Source: Burkholderia sp. BCC0322 (lineage in GTDB: Bacteria; Pseudomonadota; Gammaproteobacteria; Burkholderiales; Burkholderiaceae). From it: a stretch of 64,000 nt of DNA. A program made the position numbers and the translations under genes. The stretch's first letter is position 1, and every line of letters starts with the position of its first letter. This document shows positions 36,532 to 48,219 of the stretch, in pieces. The stretch is taken from contig NZ_CADFDU010000006.1 of NCBI RefSeq assembly GCF_902833045.1, positions 413,051 through 477,050 on the forward strand, given 5' to 3'. A model generated the notes under the pieces. It saw nothing but the letters and a program-made list of their open reading frames with translations, was not told the origin of the DNA and made no database searches.

Positions 36532-37872
36532 ATGACTGAACAAAAACGCAAGATCGAGAAGCTCACCGGCGTCAAGGGCATGAACGACATCCTCCCGCAG
36601 GATGCCGGCCTTTGGGAGTTCTTCGAAGCTACGGTGAAATCGCTGCTGCGCGCATACGGTTACCAGAACATCCGCACGCCGATCGTCGAGCACACGCAGC
36701 TCTTCACGCGCGGCATCGGTGAGGTCACCGACATCGTCGAAAAAGAGATGTACAGCTTCACCGACGCGCTGAACGGTGAAAACCTGACGATGCGCCCCGA
36801 AAATACCGCGGCGGTCGTGCGCGCGTCGATCGAGCACAACATGCTGTACGACGGCCCGAAGCGCCTGTGGTACATCGGCCCGATGTTCCGTCACGAGCGT
36901 CCGCAGCGCGGCCGCTATCGCCAGTTCCACCAGGTCGGCGTCGAGGCGCTCGGCTTCGCGGGCCCCGATGCGGATGCCGAGATCATCATGATGTGCCAGC
37001 GCCTGTGGGACGACCTCGGCCTGACCGGCATCAAGCTCGAGATCAACTCGCTCGGCCTCGCCGAAGAGCGCGCCGCGCACCGCGTCGAACTGATCAAGTA
37101 CCTCGAGCAGTTCGCCGACGTGCTCGACGAGGATGCAAAGCGCCGCCTGTATACGAACCCGCTGCGCGTGCTCGACACGAAGAATCCCGCGCTGCAGGAA
37201 ATCGCGCAGAACGCGCCGAAGCTGATCGACTTCCTCGGCGACGAATCGCGTGCGCACTTCGAAGGGCTGCAGCGCCTGCTGCTCGCGAACAACATTCCGT
37301 TCAAGATCAACCCGCGTCTCGTGCGTGGTCTCGACTACTACAACCTGACCGTGTTCGAGTGGGTGACCGACAAGCTCGGCGCGCAGGGCACGGTCGCGGC
37401 GGGTGGTCGCTACGATCCGCTGATCGAGCAGCTCGGCGGCAAGCCGACCGCCGCGTGCGGCTGGGCGATGGGCATCGAGCGGATCCTCGAACTGCTGAAG
37501 GAAGAGGATCTCGCACCCGAGCAGGAAGGCGTCGACGTATACGTCGTGCACCAGGGCGAGACCGCGCGCGAACAGGCGTTCATCGCGGCCGAGCGTCTGC
37601 GCGACACGGGCCTCGACGTGATCTTCCACTGCAGCGCCGACGGCGCGCCGGCGAGCTTCAAGTCGCAAATGAAACGGGCCGACGCAAGCGGCGCCGCGTT
37701 CGCGGTGATCTTCGGTGAGGAAGAGGTCGCGAACGGCACGGTGGGCGTGAAAGCGCTGCGCGGTGCGGGCGGAGACGGGGAAAAGAACGTTCAGCAGACC
37801 GTACCGGTCGAAGGCTTGACCGAATTCCTAATCAATGCGATGGTTGCATCCGCCGAAGACGGCGACGACTGA
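36532..37872 (+). CDS. hisS: Histidine--tRNA ligase
   Basis: A 446-residue class II aminoacyl-tRNA synthetase. Motif 2 is [16 protein letters not shown], the histidine-specific loop LVRGLDYY is present, and motif 3 is [23 protein letters not shown] is diagnostic. An anticodon-binding domain fills the last 100 residues. It is 16 bp after ispG. No clear Shine-Dalgarno sequence precedes the ATG. A paralogue, hisZ, lies 8 kb downstream. Confidence 0.97.
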   Translation: MTEQKRKIEKLTGVKGMNDILPQDAGLWEFFEATVKSLLRAYGYQNIRTPIVEHTQLFTRGIGEVTDIVEKEMYSFTDALNGENLTMRPENTAAVVRASIEHNMLYDGPKRLWYIGPMFRHERPQRGRYRQFHQVGVEALGFAGPDADAEIIMMCQRLWDDLGLTGIKLEINSLGLAEERAAHRVELIKYLEQFADVLDEDAKRRLYTNPLRVLDTKNPALQEIAQNAPKLIDFLGDESRAHFEGLQRLLLANNIPFKINPRLVRGLDYYNLTVFEWVTDKLGAQGTVAAGGRYDPLIEQLGGKPTAACGWAMGIERILELLKEEDLAPEQEGVDVYVVHQGETAREQAFIAAERLRDTGLDVIFHCSADGAPASFKSQMKRADASGAAFAVIFGEEEVANGTVGVKALRGAGGDGEKNVQQTVPVEGLTEFLINAMVASAEDGDD

Positions 37873-37926
37873 TCGCGCTGACATCCGCTCGACAAAAAAG
37901 CCTGAACACGAAGGAATCGCTCGCCG

Positions 37927-38556
37927 ATGAGTTATCACGACGAACAAGAATCGATAGAAAGTCTCAAGGCGTGGTGGGCCCGCTGGGGCAACCTCACCAC
38001 GTGGATCGTGCTCGCGGCGCTCGTGGTCGCGGCCGGTTTCAACGGATGGAACTACTGGCAGCGCCGTCAGGCGGCCGAGGCGGCCGGGCTGTACGAGCAG
38101 GTCCAGAAGGCTGCCGCCGCGAACGACAAGGCGACGATGGCTCGCGCGGCCGCCGACATGGAAGACAAGTTCGGCAGCACGCCGTACGCGCAGATGACGG
38201 CGCTTTCCGCTGCGAAGACGCTGTACGCGGCCGGCGATTTGGCCGGTGCGAAGGCTCAGCTGCAATGGGCCGTCGATCACGCCAAGGATGACGAGTACAA
38301 GCAGATCGCGAAGCTGCGTCTCGCGTCGCTGCTGCTCGACGAGAAGGCGTACGATGCGGGCCTCGCGCTGCTGTCGGGTACGCCGGTCGATGCATTCAAG
38401 GGCCTCGTGGCCGATCGCCGTGGCGACCTGCTTGCCGCGCAAGGCAAGACCGACGATGCGCGCGCGGCTTACAAGCTCGCGCTCGACGGCCTGTCGAAGG
38501 ACGACCAGTCTGCGCGTCAGCTCGTGCAGTTCAAGCTGGACGCGCTCGGCGGCTGA
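37927..38556 (+). CDS. yfgM: YfgM-like TPR membrane protein
   Basis: A 209-residue protein. A single membrane anchor at residues about 22-41 (LTTWIVLAALVVAAGFNGWNYW) is followed by helical TPR-like repeats rich in Ala (KTLYAAGDLAGAKAQLQWAVDHAKDDEYKQIAKLRLASLLLDEKAYDAGL). In Escherichia coli YfgM associates with SecYEG and PpiD and affects RcsB stability. The order hisS-yfgM-bamB-der is conserved and supports the name. Confidence 0.9.
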   Translation: MSYHDEQESIESLKAWWARWGNLTTWIVLAALVVAAGFNGWNYWQRRQAAEAAGLYEQVQKAAAANDKATMARAAADMEDKFGSTPYAQMTALSAAKTLYAAGDLAGAKAQLQWAVDHAKDDEYKQIAKLRLASLLLDEKAYDAGLALLSGTPVDAFKGLVADRRGDLLAAQGKTDDARAAYKLALDGLSKDDQSARQLVQFKLDALGG

Positions 38557-38597
38557 ACCCCGGTCCCCTCAACCTCTTAACTCTGCTTCGCTAACCG

Positions 38598-39743
38598 ATG
38601 AATTTGCTGAAACGTTACGCTGTGCCCGTTGCCTGCGCGGCGGCTGTCCTCGCTCTGGCGGCCTGCTCGTCGTCGAAGGACGCGCGCCGCGTGCCGACGC
38701 CGCTCACCGAGTTCAAGCCCGTGATGGACGTGCAACAGGTCTGGAAGGCGAGCGTCGGCAAGGGCGGACGCTACCTGTTCTCGCCGGTGGCCGTGGGCGA
38801 CGCCGTCTATGCAGCGGGCGAGAACGGTTCGGTCGAGAAGATCGACGCGAAGACGGGCCAGACGCTCTGGCGCGCGAAGGTCGGCTCCGACCTGTCGGCC
38901 GGTGTCGGCAGCGACGGCAACCTGACCGCGGTCGGCGCGCTGAAGGGCGGCGTGTTCGTGCTGGGTCCGGACGGCAAGCAACTGTGGAAGACCAGCGTGC
39001 AGGGCGAGATCTTCTCGCCGCCGCTCGTGGGCAACGGCCTCGTGGTCGTCCGCACGATCGACGGCCAGGTGATCGCGTTCAACGCGCAGACGGGCGAGCA
39101 GAAGTGGAACTACCGCAACCGCTCGGTGCCGCTGAACCTGCGCGTATCGGCCGGCATGACGTTCGCGGGTGACGCCGCGGTGCTGGCGGGCTTCCCTGGC
39201 GGCGGGCTGGTCGCAATCAACCTGCAGACGGGCGAGCCGTTCTGGCAGACGCCGGTATCGTTTCCGAAAGGCGTGACCGAGGTCGAGCGCATCAACGACG
39301 TCAGCGGCCCGCCGACGCTCGTGGGTGCGGAAGCCTGCGCGGTGACGTTCCAGGGGCAGCTCGGCTGCTTCGATGCAAACTCGGGCCGCCCGCTGTGGGA
39401 AAAGCCGTTCTCGAGCCGTAGCGGTCTCGCGCAGGACGATTCGGTCGTCGCCGGCGGCGACGACTGGTCGGTCGTGACGGCGTACGATGCCGCCTCGGGC
39501 AACCAGCTGTGGCGCAACGACAAGCTGAAGAGCCGTGACGTCGGCGTGCCGTATCTGCTCGGGCATGCGGTCGTGCTGGGCGATTACAAGGGCTTCGTGC
39601 ACTTCCTGTCGCGCGAAGACGGCAGCTTCATCGCACGGATGAAGACCGACGGCAGCGCGATTACGGCGGCGCCGGTCCTCGCGGGCAATACGCTCGTCGT
39701 GCAGACGAAGGACGGCGGCCTGTACGGCTTCCGCCCGCGCTGA
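38598..39743 (+). CDS. bamB: Outer membrane protein assembly factor BamB
   Basis: A 381-residue lipoprotein. The lipobox LALAAC gives lipidated Cys23. The rest is an eight-bladed PQQ-like beta-propeller with repeated units of the type GxxxWK and DAKTGQTLWR. BamB binds BamA in the periplasm and helps insert outer-membrane proteins. BamD of the same complex is encoded at 58.4-59.2 kb of this window. It starts 41 bp after yfgM, without a clear ribosome site. Confidence 0.96.
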   Translation: MNLLKRYAVPVACAAAVLALAACSSSKDARRVPTPLTEFKPVMDVQQVWKASVGKGGRYLFSPVAVGDAVYAAGENGSVEKIDAKTGQTLWRAKVGSDLSAGVGSDGNLTAVGALKGGVFVLGPDGKQLWKTSVQGEIFSPPLVGNGLVVVRTIDGQVIAFNAQTGEQKWNYRNRSVPLNLRVSAGMTFAGDAAVLAGFPGGGLVAINLQTGEPFWQTPVSFPKGVTEVERINDVSGPPTLVGAEACAVTFQGQLGCFDANSGRPLWEKPFSSRSGLAQDDSVVAGGDDWSVVTAYDAASGNQLWRNDKLKSRDVGVPYLLGHAVVLGDYKGFVHFLSREDGSFIARMKTDGSAITAAPVLAGNTLVVQTKDGGLYGFRPR

Positions 39744-39812
39744 CGCGCAGGAAACATGCGCGGCCGCGGCGCGGCGGGCTTGTCCCGCTCGCCCCGGCCG
39801 GGCGACATGAAG

Positions 39813-39970
39813 GCGGCCGGTGTTCCCGGCCGCTCGGTATTTGAAAGGCAGTTCGAGACGAAAGACGACGGCGCGCAACGCGTGCCCGGCGCGCGCATCC
39901 GGCGCTGCGCGAATTCGTGATATTTTCATTCAGCGCAGCCGCCCGCAGCAGCGGGCCTCCCGCTGCTGCG
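39813..39970 (+). repeat. Two strong hairpins between bamB and der
   Basis: Hairpin 1 (39813-39833) is a perfect 8-bp GCGGCCGG stem. Hairpin 2 (39944-39970) is a perfect 12-bp stem (CGCAGCAGCGGG) with a CCT loop, ending 20 bases before the der ATG. Neither has a U-tract. Confidence 0.75.
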
Positions 39971-39990
39971 CTTCACCGTAGAAAACACTG

Positions 39991-41328
39991 ATGAAACCGG
40001 TCATTGCCCTAGTTGGGCGCCCCAATGTGGGGAAATCCACGCTGTTCAACCGGCTCACGCGCTCGCGCGATGCGCTGGTTGCCGACTTGCCGGGCCTGAC
40101 GCGCGATCGCCATTACGGCGAAGGGCGCGTCGGCGAGCGGCCGTACCTGGTCGTCGATACGGGCGGCTTCGAACCCGTCGCGAAGGACGGCATTCTGCAC
40201 GAGATGGCACGCCAGACGCGGCAGGCCGTCGAGGAAGCCGACGTCGTCGTGTTCATCGTCGACGGCCGCAACGGGCTCGCGCCGCAGGACAAGTCGATCG
40301 CCGACTACCTGCGCAAGACCGGCCGGCCGATCTTCCTCGTCGTCAACAAGGCCGAGGGGATGAAGTACACGGCGGTCGCGACCGACTTCTACGAGCTCGG
40401 GCTCGGCGATCCGCGCGCGATCTCGGCCGCGCACGGCGACGGCGTGACCGACATGATCAACGAGGCGCTGGAAGTCGCGTACGCGGACCAGCCAGAAGAG
40501 GAAGACGACAACGACCCGTCGCGCGGCATCAAGATCGCGATCGTCGGCCGTCCGAACGTCGGCAAGTCGACGCTCGTGAACGCGCTGATCGGCGAGGATC
40601 GCGTGATCGCGTTCGACATGCCGGGCACGACGCGCGATTCGATCTACGTCGACTTCGAGCGGAACGGCAAGAAATACACGCTGATCGACACGGCCGGCCT
40701 GCGGCGCCGCGGCAAGGTGTTCGAGGCGATCGAGAAGTTCTCGGTCGTGAAGACGCTGCAGTCGATCTCCGACGCGAACGTCGTCATTCTTCTGCTGGAT
40801 GCGCAGCAGGACATCTCCGACCAGGACGCGCACATTGCCGGCTTCGTCGTCGAGCAGGGCCGTGCGCTCGTGATCGGCGTGAACAAGTGGGACGGGCTCG
40901 ACGACCACGCGCGCGATCGTGCGAAAGCGGATTTGACCCGCAAGCTGAAATTCCTCGACTTCGCGAAATCGCACTTCATTTCGGCCGCGAAGAAAACGGG
41001 CATCGGCACCCTGATGCGCTCGGTCGACGACGCGTACGCGGCGGCGATGGCGAAGCTGCCGACGCCGAAGCTCACGCGCGCGCTGATCGAGGCCGTCGAG
41101 TTCCAGCAGCCGCGCCGTCGCGGCCCGGTGCGTCCGAAGCTGCGCTACGCACACCAGGGCGGCCAGAATCCGCCGATCATCGTCATCCACGGCAACGCGC
41201 TCGATGCCGTGACGGAAACGTACAAGCGCTACCTGGAAAACCGGTTCCGCGAAACTTTCTCACTGACAGGGACTCCATTGCGCATAGAGTTCCGTTCGTC
41301 GAACAATCCGTACGCGGACAAGAGCTGA
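39991..41328 (+). CDS. der: Ribosome-associated GTPase Der (EngA)
   Basis: A 445-residue protein with two tandem GTPase domains. Both G1 loops read GRPNVGKST (residues 8-16 and about 187-195). The G3 and G4 motifs DTGGF/DTAGL and NKAEG/NKWDG follow in each. A C-terminal KH-like domain follows at about 355-440. Der is essential for late 50S assembly. It continues the hisS-yfgM-bamB-der order. Confidence 0.97.
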   Translation: MKPVIALVGRPNVGKSTLFNRLTRSRDALVADLPGLTRDRHYGEGRVGERPYLVVDTGGFEPVAKDGILHEMARQTRQAVEEADVVVFIVDGRNGLAPQDKSIADYLRKTGRPIFLVVNKAEGMKYTAVATDFYELGLGDPRAISAAHGDGVTDMINEALEVAYADQPEEEDDNDPSRGIKIAIVGRPNVGKSTLVNALIGEDRVIAFDMPGTTRDSIYVDFERNGKKYTLIDTAGLRRRGKVFEAIEKFSVVKTLQSISDANVVILLLDAQQDISDQDAHIAGFVVEQGRALVIGVNKWDGLDDHARDRAKADLTRKLKFLDFAKSHFISAAKKTGIGTLMRSVDDAYAAAMAKLPTPKLTRALIEAVEFQQPRRRGPVRPKLRYAHQGGQNPPIIVIHGNALDAVTETYKRYLENRFRETFSLTGTPLRIEFRSSNNPYADKS

Positions 41329-41402
41329 AGACGTCTGTTACACGCGTCACGCAAGGGGTTGGCCGCAAGGCCTATGCCCCGGGCGGGCCAGGCAAAATCG
41401 GC

Positions 41403-41408
41403 TATAGT
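41403..41408 (+). promoter_or_regulatory. Candidate -10 of the hfq promoter
   Basis: TATAGT with predicted +1 near 41415, giving a leader of about 68 bases. No convincing -35. Confidence 0.45.
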
Positions 41409-41482
41409 GTAGCGATTGGCGCCGGATCTCTTTTTCTTCGCCGCCAGTCCAGATCAACCTGCAAAAAAAGATGGAGTACGCC

Positions 41483-41722
41483 ATGAGCAACAAAGGGCAA
41501 TTGTTACAAGACCCGTTTTTGAACGCACTGCGCAAAGAGCACGTTCCCGTTTCGATCTACCTCGTCAACGGCATCAAGCTTCAAGGGAACATTGAATCGT
41601 TCGACCAGTACGTCGTGTTGCTCCGTAATACGGTGACCCAGATGGTGTACAAGCACGCCATCTCGACGGTCGTGCCGGCGCGCCCGGTGAATTTCCACCC
41701 GGACGCGGAAGCCTCGTCCTAA
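41483..41722 (+). CDS. hfq: RNA chaperone Hfq
   Basis: A 79-residue Sm-like protein: [35 protein letters not shown], with Sm1 [15 protein letters not shown] and Sm2 [11 protein letters not shown]. The hexamer pairs small RNAs with mRNAs. GGAG at 41473 places the start at 41483; the upstream ATG at 41471 overlaps that site. The C-terminal tail is short, as in many beta-proteobacteria. It is first in hfq-hflX-hflK-hflC. Burkholderia cepacia complex genomes often carry a second, longer Hfq elsewhere. Confidence 0.98.
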
Positions 41723-41779
41723 CCTATCGCAGCGGCCGGCATCCGGTCGCCGCGAGCGACCGATGCCAGCCGCCTTATC

Positions 41780-42970
41780 TTGACACCTGAAAATTTGATC
41801 AACGCAGCGCTCGTCGGCATCGATTTCGGCAAGACCGATTTCGAAGCCAGTCTCGAAGAACTCAGTCTTCTCGCCTCCAGCGCGGGGGCCCGTCCCGCAG
41901 TCACCCTCACGGGTCGTCGCTCCAGTCCCGATGCCAAGATGTTCATCGGCAGTGGCAAAGCCGAAGAACTCCGGCTCGCCTGCGACGCACACAACGTCGA
42001 AATCGTCATCTTCAACCACGCACTGGCGCCAGCCCAGCAACGTAATCTGGAGCAGGCACTTAACAGGCGTGTGGTCGATCGCACCAGCCTCATCCTCGAC
42101 ATCTTTGCACAGCGCGCCCGCAGCCACGAAGGCAAGCTGCAGGTCGAACTCGCGCAGCTTCAGTATCTGTCGACGCGGCTCATTCGCGCGTGGACCCACC
42201 TTGAGCGGCAGAAGGGGGGTATCGGCCTGCGTGGCCCCGGTGAAACCCAGCTCGAAACCGACCGCCGGCTGATCGGCGAACGCATCAAGATGCTGAAGTC
42301 GAGGCTCGACCGGTTGCGCCGGCAACACAGCACGCAACGCCGCCAGCGCGCGCGCAGCGGCACGATGTCGGTGTCGCTCGTCGGCTATACGAACGCGGGC
42401 AAGTCGACGCTGTTCAACGCGCTGACGAAAGCGCAGGCCTATGCGGCCGACCAGTTGTTCGCCACGCTCGATACGACGTCGCGGCGCGTGTACCTCGGCG
42501 ACGAGGTCGGCCAGATCGTCGTGTCGGATACGGTCGGGTTCATCCGCGAGTTGCCTCACCAACTGGTCGCGGCATTTCGCGCGACGCTCGAGGAAACGAT
42601 CCATGCGGATCTGCTGCTGCACGTGGTCGATGCGTCGAGCGCGGTCAGGCTTGAACAGATCGAGCAGGTCAATGGTGTGCTGCACGAGATCGGCGCGGAC
42701 ACGATCCGGCAGGTGCTGGTGTTCAACAAGATCGACGCCGTGCCTGAGCTGGCGGCCCGCGGCGACGCGGTCGAGCGGGACGAGTATGGTAATATTTCGC
42801 GCGTCTTTTTGAGCGCGCGCACCGGTCAGGGTCTTGACGCGTTGCGTGCCGCCATCGCCGAAATCGCCTCCGCGGAACACCTTTCCAGCGCGACGTTACC
42901 CAACGGCGCGCTCGACGGCGCCCCCGCTGAACCACACGAAGACCACACGATTTCCGAACACGGGCGCTAA
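41780..42970 (+). CDS. hflX: GTPase HflX
   Basis: A 396-residue protein if read from TTG 41780. A second in-frame TTG at 41795 is a plausible start, and neither has a clear ribosome site. The HflX N-terminal domain has GSGKAEELR and FNHALAPAQQRNLEQAL. GGIGLRGPGETQLETDRR precedes the G domain, whose P-loop is GYTNAGKSTLF and G3 DTVGF. HflX splits stalled or heat-damaged ribosomes. The gene follows hfq with a 57-bp gap. Confidence 0.94.
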   Translation: MTPENLINAALVGIDFGKTDFEASLEELSLLASSAGARPAVTLTGRRSSPDAKMFIGSGKAEELRLACDAHNVEIVIFNHALAPAQQRNLEQALNRRVVDRTSLILDIFAQRARSHEGKLQVELAQLQYLSTRLIRAWTHLERQKGGIGLRGPGETQLETDRRLIGERIKMLKSRLDRLRRQHSTQRRQRARSGTMSVSLVGYTNAGKSTLFNALTKAQAYAADQLFATLDTTSRRVYLGDEVGQIVVSDTVGFIRELPHQLVAAFRATLEETIHADLLLHVVDASSAVRLEQIEQVNGVLHEIGADTIRQVLVFNKIDAVPELAARGDAVERDEYGNISRVFLSARTGQGLDALRAAIAEIASAEHLSSATLPNGALDGAPAEPHEDHTISEHGR

Positions 42971-43017
42971 CCGGTCCCGGCCGGTTCGCCGGCGTCCAAT
43001 CTGGTGAACAAACTCTG

Positions 43018-44358
43018 GTGAACGAATACAACGAGCGGAGTACCTGGCGGCGGATGCGCGCCTTGCTGTCGATCAACGATCCCCGGTGGGGACGCGGCGA
43101 AAGCAATGGCAAAGACGGATCCCGTCCCCGTCCGAACGAGTCGAAGCGTCCGCAAGGCGGCGACGGCGATGGTCCGCCCGATCTCGACGAGATGTGGCGC
43201 AACTTCAACCGGCGCCTGAACGGCCTGTTCGGCGGCAAGGGCGGCAACGGTTTCCGTCCTGACAACGGGCGAGCCGCACGCGTCGGCGTCGGCATCGTGA
43301 TCGGCGTGCTGGTCGCGGTCTACGCTGGCAGCGGGCTGTTCGTCGTACAGGAAGGGCAGACGGGCGTCGTGCTGCAGCTCGGCAAGCTGTCGGGCACGGT
43401 CGGCCAGGGCGTGCACTGGCGTGCGCCGTATCCGTTCGCGTCGCACGAGATCGTCGATACGTCGCAGGTCCGCTCGATCGAGATCGGCCGCAACAACGTC
43501 GTGCGTCTCGCGAACGTGAAGGAAGCGGCGATGCTGACGCGCGATGCCGATATCGTCGACGTGCGCTTCATCGTCCAGTACCGGATCCGTTCCGCGACCG
43601 ATTACCTGTTCCGCAGTGTCGATCCCGAGCGCAGCGTGTCGCAGGCTGCCCAGGCCGCGGTACGTGCGATCGTCGGCACGCGCAGCGCAGCCGACGTGCT
43701 GAACCAGGACCGCGACGCGCTGCGCGAGCAACTCGCCGCCGCGATCCAGCGCGATCTCGATCGCTACCAGTCCGGGCTCGAGGTGACGGCCGTCACGATG
43801 CAGAGCGTTGCGGCGCCCGAGCAGACGCAAGCCGCCTACGGTGAAGTCGCGAAGGCGCGCGACGAGCGCGAGGCCGCGAAGCGCGCGGCGCAGGCGTATG
43901 CAAACGACCTGCTGCCGAAGGCACAGGGCGATGCGGCGAAGCTTGTCGACGAAGCGAAGGCGTATGCCGATCGCGTGGTCACGGAAGCCGAAGGCGATGC
44001 CGATCGCTTCAAGCAGGTCTATGCGCAGTACTCGAAGGCGCCCGCGGTGATTCGCGAGCGGATGTATCTGGAGACGATGCAGGAAATCTATTCGAACGCG
44101 ACGAAGGTGTTCGTCGGCAACAAGGGCGGCAACAGCGTCGTGTATCTGCCGCTCGACAAGCTCGTCGAGCAGGGGCGTCAAAACGCCGCGGCGTCCACTG
44201 GCGCATCCGCGCCCGATGCCGCGTCGGCACCGGCGGCTGTCGCGCCGGCTGCAGCGGCACCTGCAAGTGCGGCGTCGGCCGTGGGTGCGTCGGGCAACGA
44301 CGTGCTGCGATCGCGCGAGGCGTTTCGCAGCCGGTCGCGCGAAGACGATCTGAAGTAA
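43018..44358 (+). CDS. hflK: FtsH protease modulator HflK
   Basis: A 446-residue SPFH-domain protein from GTG 43018. The N-terminal cytoplasmic part is Gly/Arg-rich and ends in one membrane helix (about residues 89-109). The band-7 domain has VVQEGQTGVVLQLGKLSGTVGQGVHW. The C-terminus is a low-complexity Ala/Pro tail. HflK and HflC form a large cage around FtsH in the periplasm. The gene is followed by hflC after 15 bp. No strong ribosome site is seen before the GTG; a duplicated CTGGTGAACAAACTCTGGTG stretch lies there. Confidence 0.95.
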   Translation: MNEYNERSTWRRMRALLSINDPRWGRGESNGKDGSRPRPNESKRPQGGDGDGPPDLDEMWRNFNRRLNGLFGGKGGNGFRPDNGRAARVGVGIVIGVLVAVYAGSGLFVVQEGQTGVVLQLGKLSGTVGQGVHWRAPYPFASHEIVDTSQVRSIEIGRNNVVRLANVKEAAMLTRDADIVDVRFIVQYRIRSATDYLFRSVDPERSVSQAAQAAVRAIVGTRSAADVLNQDRDALREQLAAAIQRDLDRYQSGLEVTAVTMQSVAAPEQTQAAYGEVAKARDEREAAKRAAQAYANDLLPKAQGDAAKLVDEAKAYADRVVTEAEGDADRFKQVYAQYSKAPAVIRERMYLETMQEIYSNATKVFVGNKGGNSVVYLPLDKLVEQGRQNAAASTGASAPDAASAPAAVAPAAAAPASAASAVGASGNDVLRSREAFRSRSREDDLK

Positions 44359-44373
44359 CGGGGAGCGCAGAAC

Positions 44374-45273
44374 ATGAACCGAATCATTGCGCTCGTCGTC
44401 GCAATCGTGATCGTTGCCTTCGCGGCATCGTCGACAGTCCTTACCGTCGATCCGCGCCATGCGGCCGTGCTGTCGGGGCGCGATGGCGCGCAACCCGAGC
44501 TGGCAGGCCCGGGCATCCATTTCAAATTGCCGCCGCCGCTGCAGACGGCCACGCTGATCGACACGCGCCTGCAATCGCTCGAGTCGTCGGATCCGCTGCA
44601 ACTGGCAACGGAAGACAAGCATGACCTGCTCGTCGCTTACGCGGTGAAGTACCGGATCAGCGATCCGATGAAGTATTTCACGACGACGGGCGGCGACCCG
44701 TCGGCGGCCGGCGACCGTCTCGCCGGCGCGCTGAAGAGCGCACTCGGTGACGCGTTCGGCAAGCGCGCGCTCGACGACGCGCTCGGCGGCCAGCGTGCGA
44801 TCGCCGATGCGGCGCGCGACGAAGTGAAGGCGAAGGTGTCCGGCTTCGGCGTCGACGTGGTCGACGTCCAGTTGACGCGCGTCGACTTGCCGGCCGCTCA
44901 GACCGACGCCGTCTATCAGCGGATGATCGGCGCGCTGCGCGATCAGGCGGCGCAGGTGCGTGCGCAAGGCGCGGCCGACGTCGAGCAGATCAAGGCGGAC
45001 GCCGAACGCGAACAGCAGGCCGTGCTCGCGAACGCGTACAAGTCCGCGCAGACGATCAAGGGCGAGGGCGACGCGAAGGCCGCGACGATTGCCGCCGATG
45101 CGTTCGGCCGCGACCCGCAGTTCTATCAGTTCTACGCGAGCCTGCAGGCGTACCGGAACACGTTCAAGCGCAACGACATCATCGTCGTCGATCCCGACAG
45201 CGAGTTCTTCCGCTTCATGCGCAGCCCGACGGGCGGTGCCGCACCAGCGGCGCCTGCTCCCCGCAAACATTGA
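44374..45273 (+). CDS. hflC: FtsH protease modulator HflC
   Basis: A 299-residue partner of HflK. A membrane helix at residues 3-22 (IIALVVAIVIVAFAASSTVL) leads into a band-7 domain with TVDPRHAAVLSGRDG. The C-terminal helices are rich in Ala/Gln (DQAAQVRAQGAADVEQIKADAEREQQAVLANAYK), and FYASLQAYRNTF is the usual end block. GGGAG precedes the ATG. It is normal in length. Confidence 0.96.
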   Translation: MNRIIALVVAIVIVAFAASSTVLTVDPRHAAVLSGRDGAQPELAGPGIHFKLPPPLQTATLIDTRLQSLESSDPLQLATEDKHDLLVAYAVKYRISDPMKYFTTTGGDPSAAGDRLAGALKSALGDAFGKRALDDALGGQRAIADAARDEVKAKVSGFGVDVVDVQLTRVDLPAAQTDAVYQRMIGALRDQAAQVRAQGAADVEQIKADAEREQQAVLANAYKSAQTIKGEGDAKAATIAADAFGRDPQFYQFYASLQAYRNTFKRNDIIVVDPDSEFFRFMRSPTGGAAPAAPAPRKH

Positions 45274-45309
45274 CCTTGGGGCGCCGCGTCGAGCGGCGCC
45301 GTCGCTCGC

Positions 45310-45501
45310 ATGGACCTGGCTGGCTCGTTGTTGCTTGCAGTAGCGCTGATGCTGATCATCGAGGGGGCGTTCCCCTTCGTGTTTCCCGTTACCTGGCGCG
45401 ACACGTTTCGTAGAATAGCTGAGCGGCCGCCGCATCATATCCGGATCGGCGGGCTGATCGTGATGGTGCTCGGGCTCATATTGCTGCTGCTCGCGACCTG
45501 A
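45310..45501 (+). CDS. DUF2065 small membrane protein
   Basis: A 63-residue protein with two membrane segments: MDLAGSLLLAVALMLIIEGAF and IRIGGLIVMVLGLILLLL, separated by a short basic loop with RDTFRRIAE. This is the YjeT/DUF2065 family, found next to hflC in Escherichia coli as well. Function unknown; the conserved position suggests a role with HflKC-FtsH. It starts 36 bp after hflC. Confidence 0.9.
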   Translation: MDLAGSLLLAVALMLIIEGAFPFVFPVTWRDTFRRIAERPPHHIRIGGLIVMVLGLILLLLAT

Positions 45502-45603
45502 TCCGGACGGCGCATCCGCCGTTTGTCCCGCCCGAATTCAGAATTTCCGATTCACATCGCGGCGCGCGTGTCGCGCGCTGTTTCCCGTCGTAGGACCGTA
45601 CCG

Positions 45604-46752
45604 ATGTCGACCTGGTTACTTCCCGAGAATATCGCCGACGTACTGCCGTCGGAAGCGCGCAAGATCGAGGAGCTGCGCCGCAGGCTGCTCGACCGCTTCC
45701 GTTCGTATGGCTACGAAATGGTGATGCCGCCGCTGCTCGAGTATCTCGAGTCGCTGCTGACGAGCGGCGGCGCCGACCTGCGCCTGCGCACCTTCAAGCT
45801 GGTCGACCAGTTGTCGGGCCGTACGCTCGGCCTGCGCGCGGACATCACGCCGCAGGTCGCGCGGATCGACGCGCACCTGTTGAACCGCCAGGGCGTGACG
45901 CGCCTGTGCTATGCGGGCCACGTGATGCATACGCGTCCGCGCGGCCTGCACGCGACGCGCGAGCAGATCCAGATCGGCGCCGAAATCTACGGGCACGCCG
46001 GGCTGGAAGCTGATCTCGAGATCCAGCAACTGATGCTCGACGCGCTGCATCTCGCGGGCCTGTCGCGCATCCGCCTCGACCTCGGCCATGCGGGCGTACT
46101 CGCGGCGCTGCTGGCGCGCGACGCGCAGGCTGCCGAGCGCGGCGAGTCGCTGTACGACGCGCTGTCGGGCAAGGATGTGCCGCTGCTGAACGAGCTCACC
46201 GACGATCTCGGCGCCGACACGCGCGCCGCGCTGCGCGCGTTGCCGCATCTCTACGGTGACGCGAGCGTGCTCGCCGAGGCGCGCGCACGCTTGCCGGTGC
46301 TGCCCGAAATCACGCGAGCGCTCGACGATCTGGCGCAACTGGCGGCGCAGGCGAAGGGTGCCGAGGTGGCGATCGATCTCGGCGACCTGCGTGGCTATGC
46401 GTATCACAGCGGTGCGATGTTCAGCGCCTACATCGACGGCGTGCCGAACGCGATTGCGCGGGGCGGCCGCTACGACCATGTCGGCCAGGCGTATGGCCGT
46501 GCCCGTCCGGCTACGGGCTTCTCGCTCGACCTGCGCGAACTCGCGCGGATTTCGCCGGTCGAGGCGCGCGGCACTGCGATTCTCGCGCCGTGGGCGCAGG
46601 ACGACGCGCTGAGCGCGGCCGTGGCGGCGCTGCGCGATGCGGGCGAGGTCGTGATCCAGGCGCTGCCGGGCCACGATCATGTGCTCGACGAGTTCGCCTG
46701 CGACCGTTCGCTCGTCGAGCGCAACGGCGCATGGGTGGTCGAACCCCGATAA
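45604..46752 (+). CDS. hisZ: ATP phosphoribosyltransferase regulatory subunit HisZ
   Basis: A 382-residue HisS paralogue lacking the anticodon domain. [23 protein letters not shown] starts the class II fold, then [19 protein letters not shown] and [12 protein letters not shown]. HisZ forms an octamer with the short HisG and is needed for the first step of histidine synthesis. The ATG at 45604 is preferred over 45523 because the latter adds an unrelated basic segment. Other his genes are not here. The hisZ-purA order is conserved in Burkholderia and relatives. Confidence 0.95.
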   Translation: MSTWLLPENIADVLPSEARKIEELRRRLLDRFRSYGYEMVMPPLLEYLESLLTSGGADLRLRTFKLVDQLSGRTLGLRADITPQVARIDAHLLNRQGVTRLCYAGHVMHTRPRGLHATREQIQIGAEIYGHAGLEADLEIQQLMLDALHLAGLSRIRLDLGHAGVLAALLARDAQAAERGESLYDALSGKDVPLLNELTDDLGADTRAALRALPHLYGDASVLAEARARLPVLPEITRALDDLAQLAAQAKGAEVAIDLGDLRGYAYHSGAMFSAYIDGVPNAIARGGRYDHVGQAYGRARPATGFSLDLRELARISPVEARGTAILAPWAQDDALSAAVAALRDAGEVVIQALPGHDHVLDEFACDRSLVERNGAWVVEPR

Positions 46753-46832
46753 ACAGACGTTCGCGGGACGTGCTTCGGCGTGCATATCGTTGAAGCGAAA
46801 CGGAAAAATTCGGAATCGCCCGCGAACATAGG

Positions 46833-46838
46833 TAGAAT
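46833..46838 (+). promoter_or_regulatory. Candidate -10 of the purA promoter
   Basis: TAGAAT with predicted +1 near 46845 and a leader of about 21 bases. No clear -35 and no obvious PurR operator. Confidence 0.4.
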
Positions 46839-46856
46839 ACGTTTTTAACCAGCTAA

Positions 46857-48212
<1,356 letters not shown>

Positions 48213-48219
48213 TTTTCAG

